This document shows positions 1 to 5,370 of a DNA stretch of 5,399 nt, one piece after another. Position 1 is the first letter of the stretch. Each line of letters starts with the position of its first letter. This DNA is from an uncultured Eubacteriales bacterium (GTDB taxonomy: Bacteria > Bacillota > Clostridia > Oscillospirales > Oscillospiraceae): assembly GCA_905210385.1 (NCBI GenBank), contig CAJLWS010000111.1, positions 1 to 5,399 on the forward strand, written 5' to 3'. The notes under the pieces were generated by a model that made no database searches, was not told the DNA's origin, and saw only the letters and a list, made by a program, of their open reading frames with translations. The translations under genes and the position numbers were made by a program.

Positions 1-66
1 GCACCCGCCGGCAAAGAGGCAGAGGAATCCAGACGGAATCTCTCCTATCTCATCACTCCTATCTGA
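1..66 (+). CDS. Possible C-terminal end of an upstream gene (partial)
   Basis: The frame beginning at base 1 is open for 21 codons and stops at TGA 64-66. It reads as a hydrophilic stretch rich in K, E and R, followed by a short tail ending ITPI. Codon use resembles the neighbours, and the stop is followed at once by hairpin-rich non-coding DNA, as expected at a gene end. The fragment is too short to assign a family. A second frame (from base 2) is also open through this stretch into the rhomboid gene, so the coding status is uncertain. A 9-bp direct repeat, CTCCTATCT, lies at 42-50 and 56-64 inside it. Confidence 0.35.
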   Translation, partial: APAGKEAEESRRNLSYLITPI

Positions 67-83
67 AAAAGAGCGGGCTTTTG

Positions 84-111
84 CCTACTTTTCTCCCGTG
101 AGAAAAGTAGG
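84..111. repeat. Perfect 12-bp palindrome with 4-nt loop
   Basis: CCTACTTTTCTC (84-95) and GAGAAAAGTAGG (100-111) are exact reverse complements separated by CCGT. No T-run follows on the + strand. On the - strand the stem is followed by GCAAAAGCCC, so it is a poor intrinsic terminator in either direction. It could be a dispersed palindromic (REP/MITE-like) element, a protein-binding site or an RNA hairpin at the 3' end of the upstream transcript. The fold is seen directly; its role is inferred. Confidence 0.7.
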
Positions 112-112
112 T

Positions 113-150
113 CGGCCCTCAGGCCGAAACCTGAGACGCCCCCGGCGGGG
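113..150 (+). other. Cluster of small, partly competing hairpins
   Basis: Three short stems follow the palindrome. CGGCC (113-117) pairs with GGCCG (122-126). CTCAGG (118-123) pairs with CCTGAG (130-135), which excludes the first stem. CCCC (140-143) pairs with GGGG (147-150) across GGC. All lie upstream of the TATAAT box of the rhomboid gene, so they would belong to the upstream transcript or to a mobile palindromic unit, not to the rhomboid leader. No clear terminator T-run follows. The stems are short and could be chance in GC-rich DNA. Confidence 0.35.
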
Positions 151-160
151 AAAGATCCGC

Positions 161-189
161 TTCCCTTTTCCCAAAAAATCAGGTATAAT
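161..189 (+). promoter_or_regulatory. Candidate promoter of the rhomboid gene
   Basis: A perfect TATAAT lies at 184-189. The matching -35 position at a 17-bp spacer (161-166, TTCCCT) agrees with TTGACA at only three of six bases, so the promoter is carried mainly by the -10. Transcription would begin near 196, giving a leader of about 25 nt before the ATG at 221. This supports the shorter start of the rhomboid gene. Confidence 0.5.
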
Positions 190-208
190 AGCCGGGAAGA
201 AACTCCCC

Positions 209-214
209 GAGGTG
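209..214 (+). promoter_or_regulatory. Ribosome binding site that fixes the rhomboid start
   Basis: GAGGTG at 209-214 sits 6 nt before ATG 221. The frame is open further upstream and offers a GTG at 98, but that codon lies inside the palindrome loop region, has no Shine-Dalgarno site and would precede the TATAAT box. The start at 221 is therefore preferred. Confidence 0.7.
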
Positions 215-220
215 ATTGCC

Positions 221-808
221 ATGGCCGCCATGAAGCGACCCACTCTGAAGATCTCCTATAACGCGCCGGTGTCCCTCACCTTCGCCCTGCTGGCCCTGGC
301 CGCCCTCATCCTGGGTAACGTCACCGACGGCTGGACCACCGTCCACCTGTTCTCCGTCTACCGCTGCTCCCTGGCCGACCCCCTGGCCTGGCTCCGCTTC
401 TTCGGCCATGTGCTGGGCCACAGCGGCTACGCCCACTACATCGGCAACATCGTGCTCATCCTGGTGCTGGGCCCCAACCTGGAGGACCGGTTCGGCAGCT
501 GGAACGTGCTGTGGGCCATCCTGTTCACTGCCCTGGTGTCCGGCGTCATCCAGTTCGCCTTCTTCCCCGGCACCGCCCTGCTGGGCGCCTCGGGCATCGT
601 GTTCATGATGATCCTGCTCTCCTCCTTCGGCGGGGTGCGCAACGGGGTCATCCCCACCACCCTGATCTTAGTGGCGGTATTCTACCTGGGGGGCGAGCTG
701 TGGGACGCCATCTTTGTGGACGACAACGTCTCCCAGCTCACCCACATCGTGGGCGGTCTGTGCGGAACCTTCCTGGGCTTCGCCCTGTCGGGGAAGAAGC
801 GCAGGTGA
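221..808 (+). CDS. Rhomboid-family intramembrane serine protease
   Basis: The 195-residue product is a multi-pass membrane protein with about six hydrophobic segments (near residues 18-33, 68-86, 95-115, 122-137, 144-157 and 173-189), the minimal bacterial rhomboid core. The nucleophile motif GASG is at 122-125 with Ser124, and the catalytic His175 sits in THIVGG, with Gly178 and Gly182 spaced as in the rhomboid AHxxG helix. His63, His67, His72 and Asn76 reproduce the spacing of the GlpG TM2 His and Asn residues that line the active site. Arg59 and the LEDR segment (87-90) match the loop-1 and TM2-end landmarks. Rhomboids cleave TM segments of membrane proteins within the bilayer; the substrate cannot be told. 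The gene has its own TATAAT box and terminator, so it is probably monocistronic. The C-terminus is a short basic cytoplasmic tail (KKRR). The family call is firm; the biological role is unknown. Confidence 0.9.
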   Translation: MAAMKRPTLKISYNAPVSLTFALLALAALILGNVTDGWTTVHLFSVYRCSLADPLAWLRFFGHVLGHSGYAHYIGNIVLILVLGPNLEDRFGSWNVLWAILFTALVSGVIQFAFFPGTALLGASGIVFMMILLSSFGGVRNGVIPTTLILVAVFYLGGELWDAIFVDDNVSQLTHIVGGLCGTFLGFALSGKKRR

Positions 809-830
809 GCTCCCCCGAAACCGCAACCCT

Positions 831-860
831 CACCCAGCCCCGCCGGGGGCTGGGTGTTTT
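831..860 (+). terminator. Intrinsic terminator of the rhomboid gene
   Basis: CACCCAGCCCC (831-841) pairs perfectly with GGGGCTGGGTG (846-856) around the loop GCCG, giving an 11-bp GC-rich stem followed by TTTT (857-860). It begins 22 nt after the stop and separates the protease gene from the MarR operon. Confidence 0.88.
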
Positions 861-875
861 CCTGCCTACCCCGCA

Positions 876-892
876 GTAAACAATTTGTGAAC
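876..892. promoter_or_regulatory. Imperfect palindrome upstream of the marR-type promoter
   Basis: GTAAACAATTTGTGAAC is an odd-centred inverted repeat on T884 in which six of eight base pairs match (the ACAA/TTGT core and the outer GT/AC). It ends 15 bp before the -35 box. The size and position fit a transcription-factor site, possibly for the MarR protein encoded next door, but no consensus is recognised. Confidence 0.3.
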
Positions 893-907
893 AACCCTGC
901 CTTCCCG

Positions 908-936
908 TTGACAGCGGGGACAGAGATGGCTATTAT
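908..936 (+). promoter_or_regulatory. Strong housekeeping-type promoter of the MarR-ABC operon
   Basis: A perfect TTGACA (908-913) and TATTAT (931-936, five of six matches) are separated by exactly 17 bp. The predicted transcription start is near 943. This is the best promoter in the window and implies that the operon would be strongly expressed unless repressed, which suits an autoregulatory MarR repressor. Confidence 0.85.
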
Positions 937-945
937 ATGTGAAGC

Positions 946-955
946 AAATATATTT
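946..955. promoter_or_regulatory. Candidate operator: AT palindrome in the early leader
   Basis: AAATATATTT is a perfect 10-bp palindrome just downstream of the predicted transcription start and touching the ribosome binding site. The TATAT at 934-938 forms a further inverted repeat with ATATA at 948-952. MarR-family proteins commonly bind AT-rich dyads overlapping their own promoters, so this is a reasonable operator candidate. AT palindromes also arise by chance. Confidence 0.4.
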
Positions 956-956
956 T

Positions 957-963
957 GGAGGTG
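957..963 (+). promoter_or_regulatory. Ribosome binding site that fixes the MarR start
   Basis: GGAGGTG at 957-963 lies just upstream of GTG 969, with 7 nt between GGAGG and the start codon. The frame also offers GTG 939, but that codon lies upstream of the predicted transcription start and has no Shine-Dalgarno site. The 969 start is therefore used. Confidence 0.8.
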
Positions 964-968
964 ATCCT

Positions 969-1430
969 GTGCTCAGCCGAAGTCTCGCCGTTCTGGAAGC
1001 CTTCCAGCGTTTCAAGGGCAAGATGTCCCAACTGCTGGATCCCCTGGTCCAGGCCGAGGGGCTCACCCCACTCCAGGCCACGGTCCTGCTGCTGCTGGCC
1101 CAAGCCCAGGATGAGATCACTGTGGGCACTTTGAGTGAGCAAACCCATATGGGGCAGGCCAACACCTCTACCCTGTGTAAAAAGCTGGAGCGGGGCGGCT
1201 TCCTCGTCCGTTCCAGAAGCCTCAGGGATGAGCGGATCGTCACCCTGAACCTTACTGAACAGGGCCGGCAGACCCTGGACCGGGTGGAAGGCCGGATCTC
1301 ACATTATTTTGAGCTGCTGGACCGCCTGCCGCCGTCTGTAGGTGAGGACATCCGCCGGGGCGCCCGGGCAGTGGAATATGCCATGGACTACCTGCAAAGC
1401 CAAATCGAAGGAGAACAATCCCAATGCTGA
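969..1430 (+). CDS. MarR-family winged helix-turn-helix transcriptional regulator
   Basis: The 153-residue product from GTG 969 has the usual MarR length and order. An N-terminal dimerisation helix (about 1-30) is followed by LTPLQATVLLLLA (32-44), then the helix-turn-helix with its recognition helix in the segment MGQANTSTLCKKLERGGFL (61-79). The wing follows with the conserved DER triad (87-89) and LTEQG (95-99), then C-terminal helices that complete the dimer interface. MarR proteins bind palindromic DNA as dimers and usually release it on binding a small molecule or on oxidation; Cys70 and Cys153 are the only cysteines. The stop overlaps the start of the ABC transporter gene by 7 nt, so the two are probably co-translated, and the regulator most likely controls its own operon. 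The ligand is unknown. The alternative GTG 939 start, adding ten residues, is disfavoured. Confidence 0.9.
   Translation: MLSRSLAVLEAFQRFKGKMSQLLDPLVQAEGLTPLQATVLLLLAQAQDEITVGTLSEQTHMGQANTSTLCKKLERGGFLVRSRSLRDERIVTLNLTEQGRQTLDRVEGRISHYFELLDRLPPSVGEDIRRGARAVEYAMDYLQSQIEGEQSQC
1408..1413 (+). promoter_or_regulatory. Ribosome binding site of the ABC transporter inside the marR-type gene
   Basis: AAGGAG lies 10 nt before ATG 1424, within the last codons of the regulator. The junction ATGCTGA contains both the start of the transporter and the stop of the regulator, the classic layout for translational coupling. Confidence 0.7.
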
Positions 1431-4400
1431 AGCTATCCCAGATCAAGAAGAGCTATGTCATGGGGGACAACACGGTGGAGGCCCTGCGGGGCATCGACTT
1501 GGAGTTCCGGGAAAACGAGTTCGTCTCCATCCTGGGCCCCTCGGGCTGCGGCAAGACCACAACCCTGAACATCATCGGCGGCCTGGACCGGTACACCAGC
1601 GGGGACCTCATCATCAACGGCCGCTCCACGAAGGAGTACACTGACCGGGACTGGGACACTTACCGCAACCACTCCATCGGCTTCGTCTTCCAAAGCTATA
1701 ACCTGATTCCCCACCAGACAGTGCTGGCCAACGTGGAGCTGGCCCTTACCCTGTCGGGGGTGTCCAAGGCGGAGCGCCACCGCCGGGCCAAGGAGGCCCT
1801 GGAAAAGGTGGGCCTGGCCGACCAGATGAACAAGAAGCCCAACCAGATGTCCGGCGGCCAGATGCAGCGGGTGGCCATCGCCCGGGCGCTGATCAACGAC
1901 CCGGACATCCTGCTGGCCGACGAACCCACGGGAGCCCTGGACAGCGAGACCTCGGTGCAGGTCATGGCTCTGCTCAAAGAGGTGGCCCGGGACCGGCTGG
2001 TCATCATGGTCACCCACAACCCGGAGCTGGCCGAGCAGTACTCCACCCGGATCATCAAGCTGAAGGACGGGCTGGTGACCGACGACTCCGCCCCCTATCA
2101 CGCCGACGCCCAGCCCGCCGCCCCTGCCGGGGAAAAGCGGGTCCGCCAGGGCAAAGGGCGCAAGACCTCCATGTCCTTCCTCACCGCCCTGTCTCTGTCC
2201 CTGAACAATCTGATGACCAAGAAGGGCCGCACTGTCCTCACCAGCTTCGCCGGCTCCATCGGCATCATCGGCATCGCACTGATCCTGGCCCTCTCCTCCG
2301 GCATCAACGCCTATATTAACCAGGTGCAGGAGGACACCTTGTCCAGCTACCCAATCACCATCCAGGCTGAGAGCGTGGACATGACCGCCATGCTCACCTC
2401 CCTCATGGGGGCGGGCCACGACGGGGATTCGGAGGAGCTGGCAAACCGGGAGGAGGACCGGATCTATTCCTCCACCGTCATGTACGACTTGATGGACTCC
2501 ATGCTCAACGCCGAGACGGTAACCAACAACCTGGCAGCCTTCAAGGAGTATCTGGACGCGGGGGGCGGGGGCATCGCCGACCTGGCCGCCATCCGGTACG
2601 GCTATAACTTCCAGTTTGACATCTACAACGAGGACGCCGGCGGAAATATCGTCAAAAGCGATGTGATAAGCCTGATGCAGGAGGCCATGGCCACCATGTA
2701 CGGCGGGGATTACTCCTCCTACTTTGACTCCATGGGCTCCCTGTATGAAAATCTGAACGTGTGGGATGAGCTCATGCCCGGGGAGGACGGGGCGCTCATC
2801 GACTCCCAGGTAACGGACAGCTACGAACTGCTCTACGGCAGCTGGCCGGAGAATTATGACGAGGTCATCCTCTTCGTGGACGAGAACAACGAGATCTCCG
2901 ACCTGATGCTCTACGCCCTGGGGCTGATGAGTCAGGAGGATATGGAGTCCTCCCTCACCGCCCTGCAGAACGGCCAGGAGGTGGACACCACCCCGGTCTC
3001 CTGGTCCTATGAGGAGCTGTGCCAGACCACCTTCAAGCTCATCCTCCCGGCGGAGTACTATCAGTATGATGAGCATACGAATACCTACGTGGACCTGTCC
3101 GCCACCCAGTCGGGCATTGAGCTGCTCTACAACAGCGCCGACGTGGGTATCCCCCTGAAGGTGGTGGGCATCGCCCGCCCCGGAGAGGACGCCTCCCTTA
3201 CCTCTCCCATGACGGCGGGCAGCGTGGGCTACACCAGTGCCCTGACCAGCTATGCCATCCAGGCCACCCTGGAGTCCGACGTGGTCCAGGATCAGCTGGC
3301 CAACCCGGACACCGATGTGCTCACCGGCCTGCCCTTCCCCACCGGTGACGAGGTGGAACCCTCCGACGAGGAGAAGATCACGGACCTCACTGATTACCTT
3401 TCCGCCCTGACCGACGGGGAGAAGGCTGCCCTCTATGTGGACGCCGCCAGCCAGGCGGACGAGGCTTACGTGCAGCAGATTGTGGACCAACAGCTGGCCG
3501 GCCTCACCCGGGAGGACATCGTGGCCATGATTACCCAGCAGTACGCCGGTGAGATGGGGGTGGATGGAGACACCATCACCTCCTACATCGACGAGATGAG
3601 CGACGAGGAGCTCTTCGCCCAGGTGGAGGAGGCCATAGCTGCCCAGGTGCAGGAGCAGTATGCCCAGAGCGTGGAGGGTCAGATGGCCGCTCTGCCGGAG
3701 CAGCAGCTGGCTGCCCTGATGGACGCTGCCCTGGCCCAGGGTCCGGTGGCCGATCCCTCTGCCGGCGGCCTCACCCAGGCGCAGTTCCTCTACCTCTACG
3801 ACACCTATATGCCTCCCACCCTGTCTGAGTCCACCTATGAGGACAACCTGGACCTGATGGGGTATGTGGACCTAAACAGCCCGGATACCATCAGCCTGTA
3901 TGCCGACACCTTCGCGGACAAGGACGAGATCGCCCAGCTCATCGACCAGTACAACGCCGGTGTGGCCAACGAGGAGGACGAGATCACCTACACCGACTAC
4001 GTGGCCCTGCTCATGAGCTCCATCACCGACATCATCAGCGGCATCAGCTACCTGCTCATCGCCTTCGTGTCCATTTCCCTGGTGGTGTCCTCCATCATGA
4101 TCGGCATCATCACCTATATCTCTGTGCTGGAGCGCACCAAGGAGATCGGCATCCTCCGGGCGGTGGGCGCCTCCAAGCGGGACATCTCCCGGGTGTTCAA
4201 CGCCGAGACCCTCATCGTAGGGCTGGCCGCCGGCCTGATCGGCATCGGCGTCACCCTGCTGCTTACCATCCCCATCAACGCCATTCTGCTCCACCTCACC
4301 GGCCTGGTTGGCCTGAACGCCGCCCTGCCGGTGGCGGGAGGGGTCATCCTGGTGGCCATCAGCGCCGGGCTGACCATCATCGCCGGGCTGATCCCCGCCC

Positions 4401-4447
4401 GGGTGGCCGCCCGGAAGGACCCGGTGGAGGCTTTACGCAGCGAGTGA
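1424..4447 (+). CDS. MacB-like ABC transporter, ATPase fused to FtsX-type permease, with giant acidic ectodomain
   Basis: The 1007-residue protein begins with a complete ABC ATPase (about 1-225). It shows Walker A GPSGCGKT (38-45), Q-loop Gln90, signature MSGGQ (142-146, Met replacing the common Leu), Walker B ILLADE (162-167), D-loop ALD (171-173) and switch His198. A basic linker (about 235-250) leads to TM1 (about 271-291). A roughly 570-residue extracytoplasmic region follows, then TM2 (871-899), TM3 (929-950) and TM4 (966-990). The LERTKEIGILRAVGAS segment (902-917) and the PARVAARKDPVEALR end are typical FtsX/MacB permease motifs. Topology is that of MacB, whose type VII ABC fold works by mechanotransmission and not by a classic channel. 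MacB is about 650 residues; the excess lies in the ectodomain. It presumably acts as a homodimer in the cytoplasmic membrane. No MacA- or TolC-like partner is encoded here. The substrate is unknown; export of a peptide, lipid or drug, or a sensing role, are all possible. It is co-expressed with the MarR regulator. Confidence 0.92.
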   Translation: MLKLSQIKKSYVMGDNTVEALRGIDLEFRENEFVSILGPSGCGKTTTLNIIGGLDRYTSGDLIINGRSTKEYTDRDWDTYRNHSIGFVFQSYNLIPHQTVLANVELALTLSGVSKAERHRRAKEALEKVGLADQMNKKPNQMSGGQMQRVAIARALINDPDILLADEPTGALDSETSVQVMALLKEVARDRLVIMVTHNPELAEQYSTRIIKLKDGLVTDDSAPYHADAQPAAPAGEKRVRQGKGRKTSMSFLTALSLSLNNLMTKKGRTVLTSFAGSIGIIGIALILALSSGINAYINQVQEDTLSSYPITIQAESVDMTAMLTSLMGAGHDGDSEELANREEDRIYSSTVMYDLMDSMLNAETVTNNLAAFKEYLDAGGGGIADLAAIRYGYNFQFDIYNEDAGGNIVKSDVISLMQEAMATMYGGDYSSYFDSMGSLYENLNVWDELMPGEDGALIDSQVTDSYELLYGSWPENYDEVILFVDENNEISDLMLYALGLMSQEDMESSLTALQNGQEVDTTPVSWSYEELCQTTFKLILPAEYYQYDEHTNTYVDLSATQSGIELLYNSADVGIPLKVVGIARPGEDASLTSPMTAGSVGYTSALTSYAIQATLESDVVQDQLANPDTDVLTGLPFPTGDEVEPSDEEKITDLTDYLSALTDGEKAALYVDAASQADEAYVQQIVDQQLAGLTREDIVAMITQQYAGEMGVDGDTITSYIDEMSDEELFAQVEEAIAAQVQEQYAQSVEGQMAALPEQQLAALMDAALAQGPVADPSAGGLTQAQFLYLYDTYMPPTLSESTYEDNLDLMGYVDLNSPDTISLYADTFADKDEIAQLIDQYNAGVANEEDEITYTDYVALLMSSITDIISGISYLLIAFVSISLVVSSIMIGIITYISVLERTKEIGILRAVGASKRDISRVFNAETLIVGLAAGLIGIGVTLLLTIPINAILLHLTGLVGLNAALPVAGGVILVAISAGLTIIAGLIPARVAARKDPVEALRSE
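3386..3721 (+). repeat. Imperfect protein-level tandem repeat in the ABC ectodomain
   Basis: Residues 655-703 align without gaps to 718-766 at a period of 63 residues. By hand count 12 of 49 positions are identical and most hydrophobic positions are conserved. Shared landmarks include T656/T719, Y658/Y721, D664/D727, E666/E729, A669/A732, Q690/Q753, A692/A755, L694/L757 and A701/A764. Both copies are rich in A, Q, D and E and look helical. The start of each copy also resembles residues 823-840, just before TM2. The alignment was made by eye. Confidence 0.45.
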
Positions 4448-4480
4448 GCCCCGCCTCTTCCCACAAGCCAAACCCCCAGA

Positions 4481-4512
4481 ACTGCCGCCCGCCCGGGCGG
4501 CAGTCCTATTTT
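4481..4512 (+). terminator. Intrinsic terminator of the MarR-ABC operon
   Basis: ACTGCCGCCC (4481-4490) pairs perfectly with GGGCGGCAGT (4495-4504) around GCCC, a 10-bp stem. It is followed by CCTATTTT, a weaker and slightly displaced T-run. It starts 33 nt after the transporter stop. No other feature is visible between the stop and the hairpin. Confidence 0.75.
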
Positions 4513-4541
4513 CCCCCGCTCTGGATCCCTCTTTCTGAAGC

Positions 4542-4565
4542 AAATCTTAAAGAAATCTTTATCTT
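4542..4565 (+). promoter_or_regulatory. Helically phased direct repeats, candidate response-regulator box
   Basis: AAATCTT occurs at 4542-4548 and again at 4553-4559, exactly 11 bp apart, with a further ATCTT at 4561-4565. An 11-bp direct-repeat period is typical of OmpR/PhoB-family response-regulator sites. The box lies roughly 42-65 bp before the transcription start predicted from the -10 element at 4595, a usual activator position. No two-component genes are in the window, so this is an inference from spacing alone. Confidence 0.4.
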
Positions 4566-4591
4566 TCATCTATCGCTTTTTTCAGACTTTC

Positions 4592-4600
4592 TGATAGGAT
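4592..4600 (+). promoter_or_regulatory. Tentative extended -10 promoter of the CmpB-type gene
   Basis: TGATAGGAT contains the TGn extension and a -10 hexamer TAGGAT (four of six matches). The expected -35 position (4572-4577, ATCGCT) has no resemblance to TTGACA, which would suit an activator-dependent promoter. The predicted start near 4607 leaves a leader of about 23 nt. An alternative is TTCAGA (4581-4586) with TATAGC (4605-4610), but its transcript would start inside the ribosome binding site. Confidence 0.35.
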
Positions 4601-4613
4601 AGGGTATAGCAAT

Positions 4614-4618
4614 AGGAG
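4614..4618 (+). promoter_or_regulatory. Ribosome binding site of the CmpB-type gene
   Basis: AGGAG lies 11 nt before ATG 4630, a slightly long but workable spacing. No better start with a closer site is present in the frame. Confidence 0.55.
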
Positions 4619-4629
4619 CGTGATTTCCC

Positions 4630-5331
4630 ATGTCGAAACCCAACGCAGCAGCAGCCCTGCGGGAAGGCCAGCTGACTGCCGCAAAGCAAATTACCCTGTT
4701 CCGCCTGTTCTGGCTGTTCCTGCTCTCCAGCTTCCTGGGCGACCTCATTGAGGTGGCTTTCTGGGCCCTCACCCGGGGGGAGCTGGTCAGCCGCAGCAGC
4801 CTGCTCTGGGGCCCGTTCAGCCTGGTGTGGGGGCTGGGGGCCGTGGTACTTACTCTGGCCCTCCACCCGCTGCAGACCCAAAACAGCCTGGTGCTGTTCG
4901 TCGCCGGTTCCCTGCTGGGGGGCGGCTATGAATACCTGTGCTCTTGGTTCCAGGAATGGGCCTTCGGCGCCTATTTCTGGGACTACAGCCACCTGCCTTT
5001 CAACCTCAACGGCCGGATCAACCTGGTATTCTGCCTGTTCTGGGGGCTGGCGGCAGTCGCCTGGATCCGGGTGGTTCTCCCCTTGTTCTGCCTATGGATC
5101 GACCGGATCCAGAAGGGCCGCACCCGGGTGCTCACCGGCCTGCTCGCCGCCTTTCTCATCCTCAGCGCCACGGCCTCCGCCGCCGCCCTCGTGCGCATGA
5201 ACCAGCGGCAGCAGGACATCCCCGCCTCCAACCCCGTGCAGGTGTTCCTGGACGAGCATTTCCCGGATCAGCGACTGCGCGACCGGTACCCGTATATGGG
5301 GCTGACCGGAGGGAACTCCTCCGGTCGGTGA
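4630..5331 (+). CDS. Putative ABC-transporter type IV / CmpB-family membrane protein
   Basis: The 233-residue product has about five hydrophobic segments (near 23-47, 66-80, 85-101, 133-155 and 165-188). Its landmarks match the family annotated as putative ABC-transporter type IV (ABC_trans_CmpB, common in Firmicutes). These are an early GDLIE (37-41), a LLWGPFSLVWGLG loop (58-70), GGGYEYLCSW (97-106) with Glu101 and Glu109, and the hallmark WDYSHLPFNLNGRINL (117-132). The C-terminal tail ends NPVQVFLDEHFPDQRLRDRY (201-220), also family-like. Despite the family name no ATPase is adjacent and the function is not established; the conserved polar residues within the membrane suggest a transport or enzymatic core. 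The gene stands alone between terminator-like hairpins. The last nine codons (225-233) are encoded entirely by a DNA hairpin, so that tail may be dispensable. The family call is from recalled motifs. Confidence 0.82.
   Translation: MSKPNAAAALREGQLTAAKQITLFRLFWLFLLSSFLGDLIEVAFWALTRGELVSRSSLLWGPFSLVWGLGAVVLTLALHPLQTQNSLVLFVAGSLLGGGYEYLCSWFQEWAFGAYFWDYSHLPFNLNGRINLVFCLFWGLAAVAWIRVVLPLFCLWIDRIQKGRTRVLTGLLAAFLILSATASAAALVRMNQRQQDIPASNPVQVFLDEHFPDQRLRDRYPYMGLTGGNSSGR
5302..5328 (+). other. Hairpin overlapping the last codons of the CmpB-type gene
   Basis: GACCGGAGG (5304-5312) pairs perfectly with CCTCCGGTC (5318-5326) around GAACT, extendable by a T-G wobble and a C-G pair to 5302 and 5328. It ends immediately before the TGA at 5329-5331. 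No T-run follows, so it is not a standard terminator. It could protect the 3' end of the mRNA or be a palindromic insertion into the gene end. Confidence 0.55.
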
Positions 5332-5370
5332 GTCCCGTGTCGGGTTTGGATTCAGGCAGCCTCCCCGTGC

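Noticed and set aside
42..64. 9-bp direct repeat CTCCTATCT
   Set aside because: Only two copies, inside a possible coding end, with no associated mobile element or promoter; probably incidental.
66..82. Terminator-like AAAAG...CTTTT hairpin just after the first stop
   Set aside because: The stem is only 5 bp and mostly A-T, with no T-run beyond it; too weak to call a terminator.
98..220. N-terminal extension of 41 residues on the rhomboid protein
   Set aside because: The extension reads through the palindrome and the TATAAT box, has basic non-family sequence and lacks a ribosome binding site; the ATG at 221 has a good one.
939..968. Upstream GTG start adding ten residues to the MarR protein
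   Set aside because: It lies upstream of the predicted transcription start and lacks a Shine-Dalgarno site, and the extra codons run through the GGAGG used by the 969 start.
1433..3490. Very long open frame (685 codons) on the - strand opposite the ABC transporter
   Set aside because: It mirrors the codon pattern of a G/C-third-position gene on the other strand, reads as low-complexity G/V/H/D-rich protein, and lies opposite a gene with complete ABC motifs.
4114..4569. Minus-strand open frames over the transporter end and the spacer (4114-4569, 4566-4772, 4582-4992)
   Set aside because: They are shadows of the + strand genes, cross the terminator hairpin, and show no recognisable domain.
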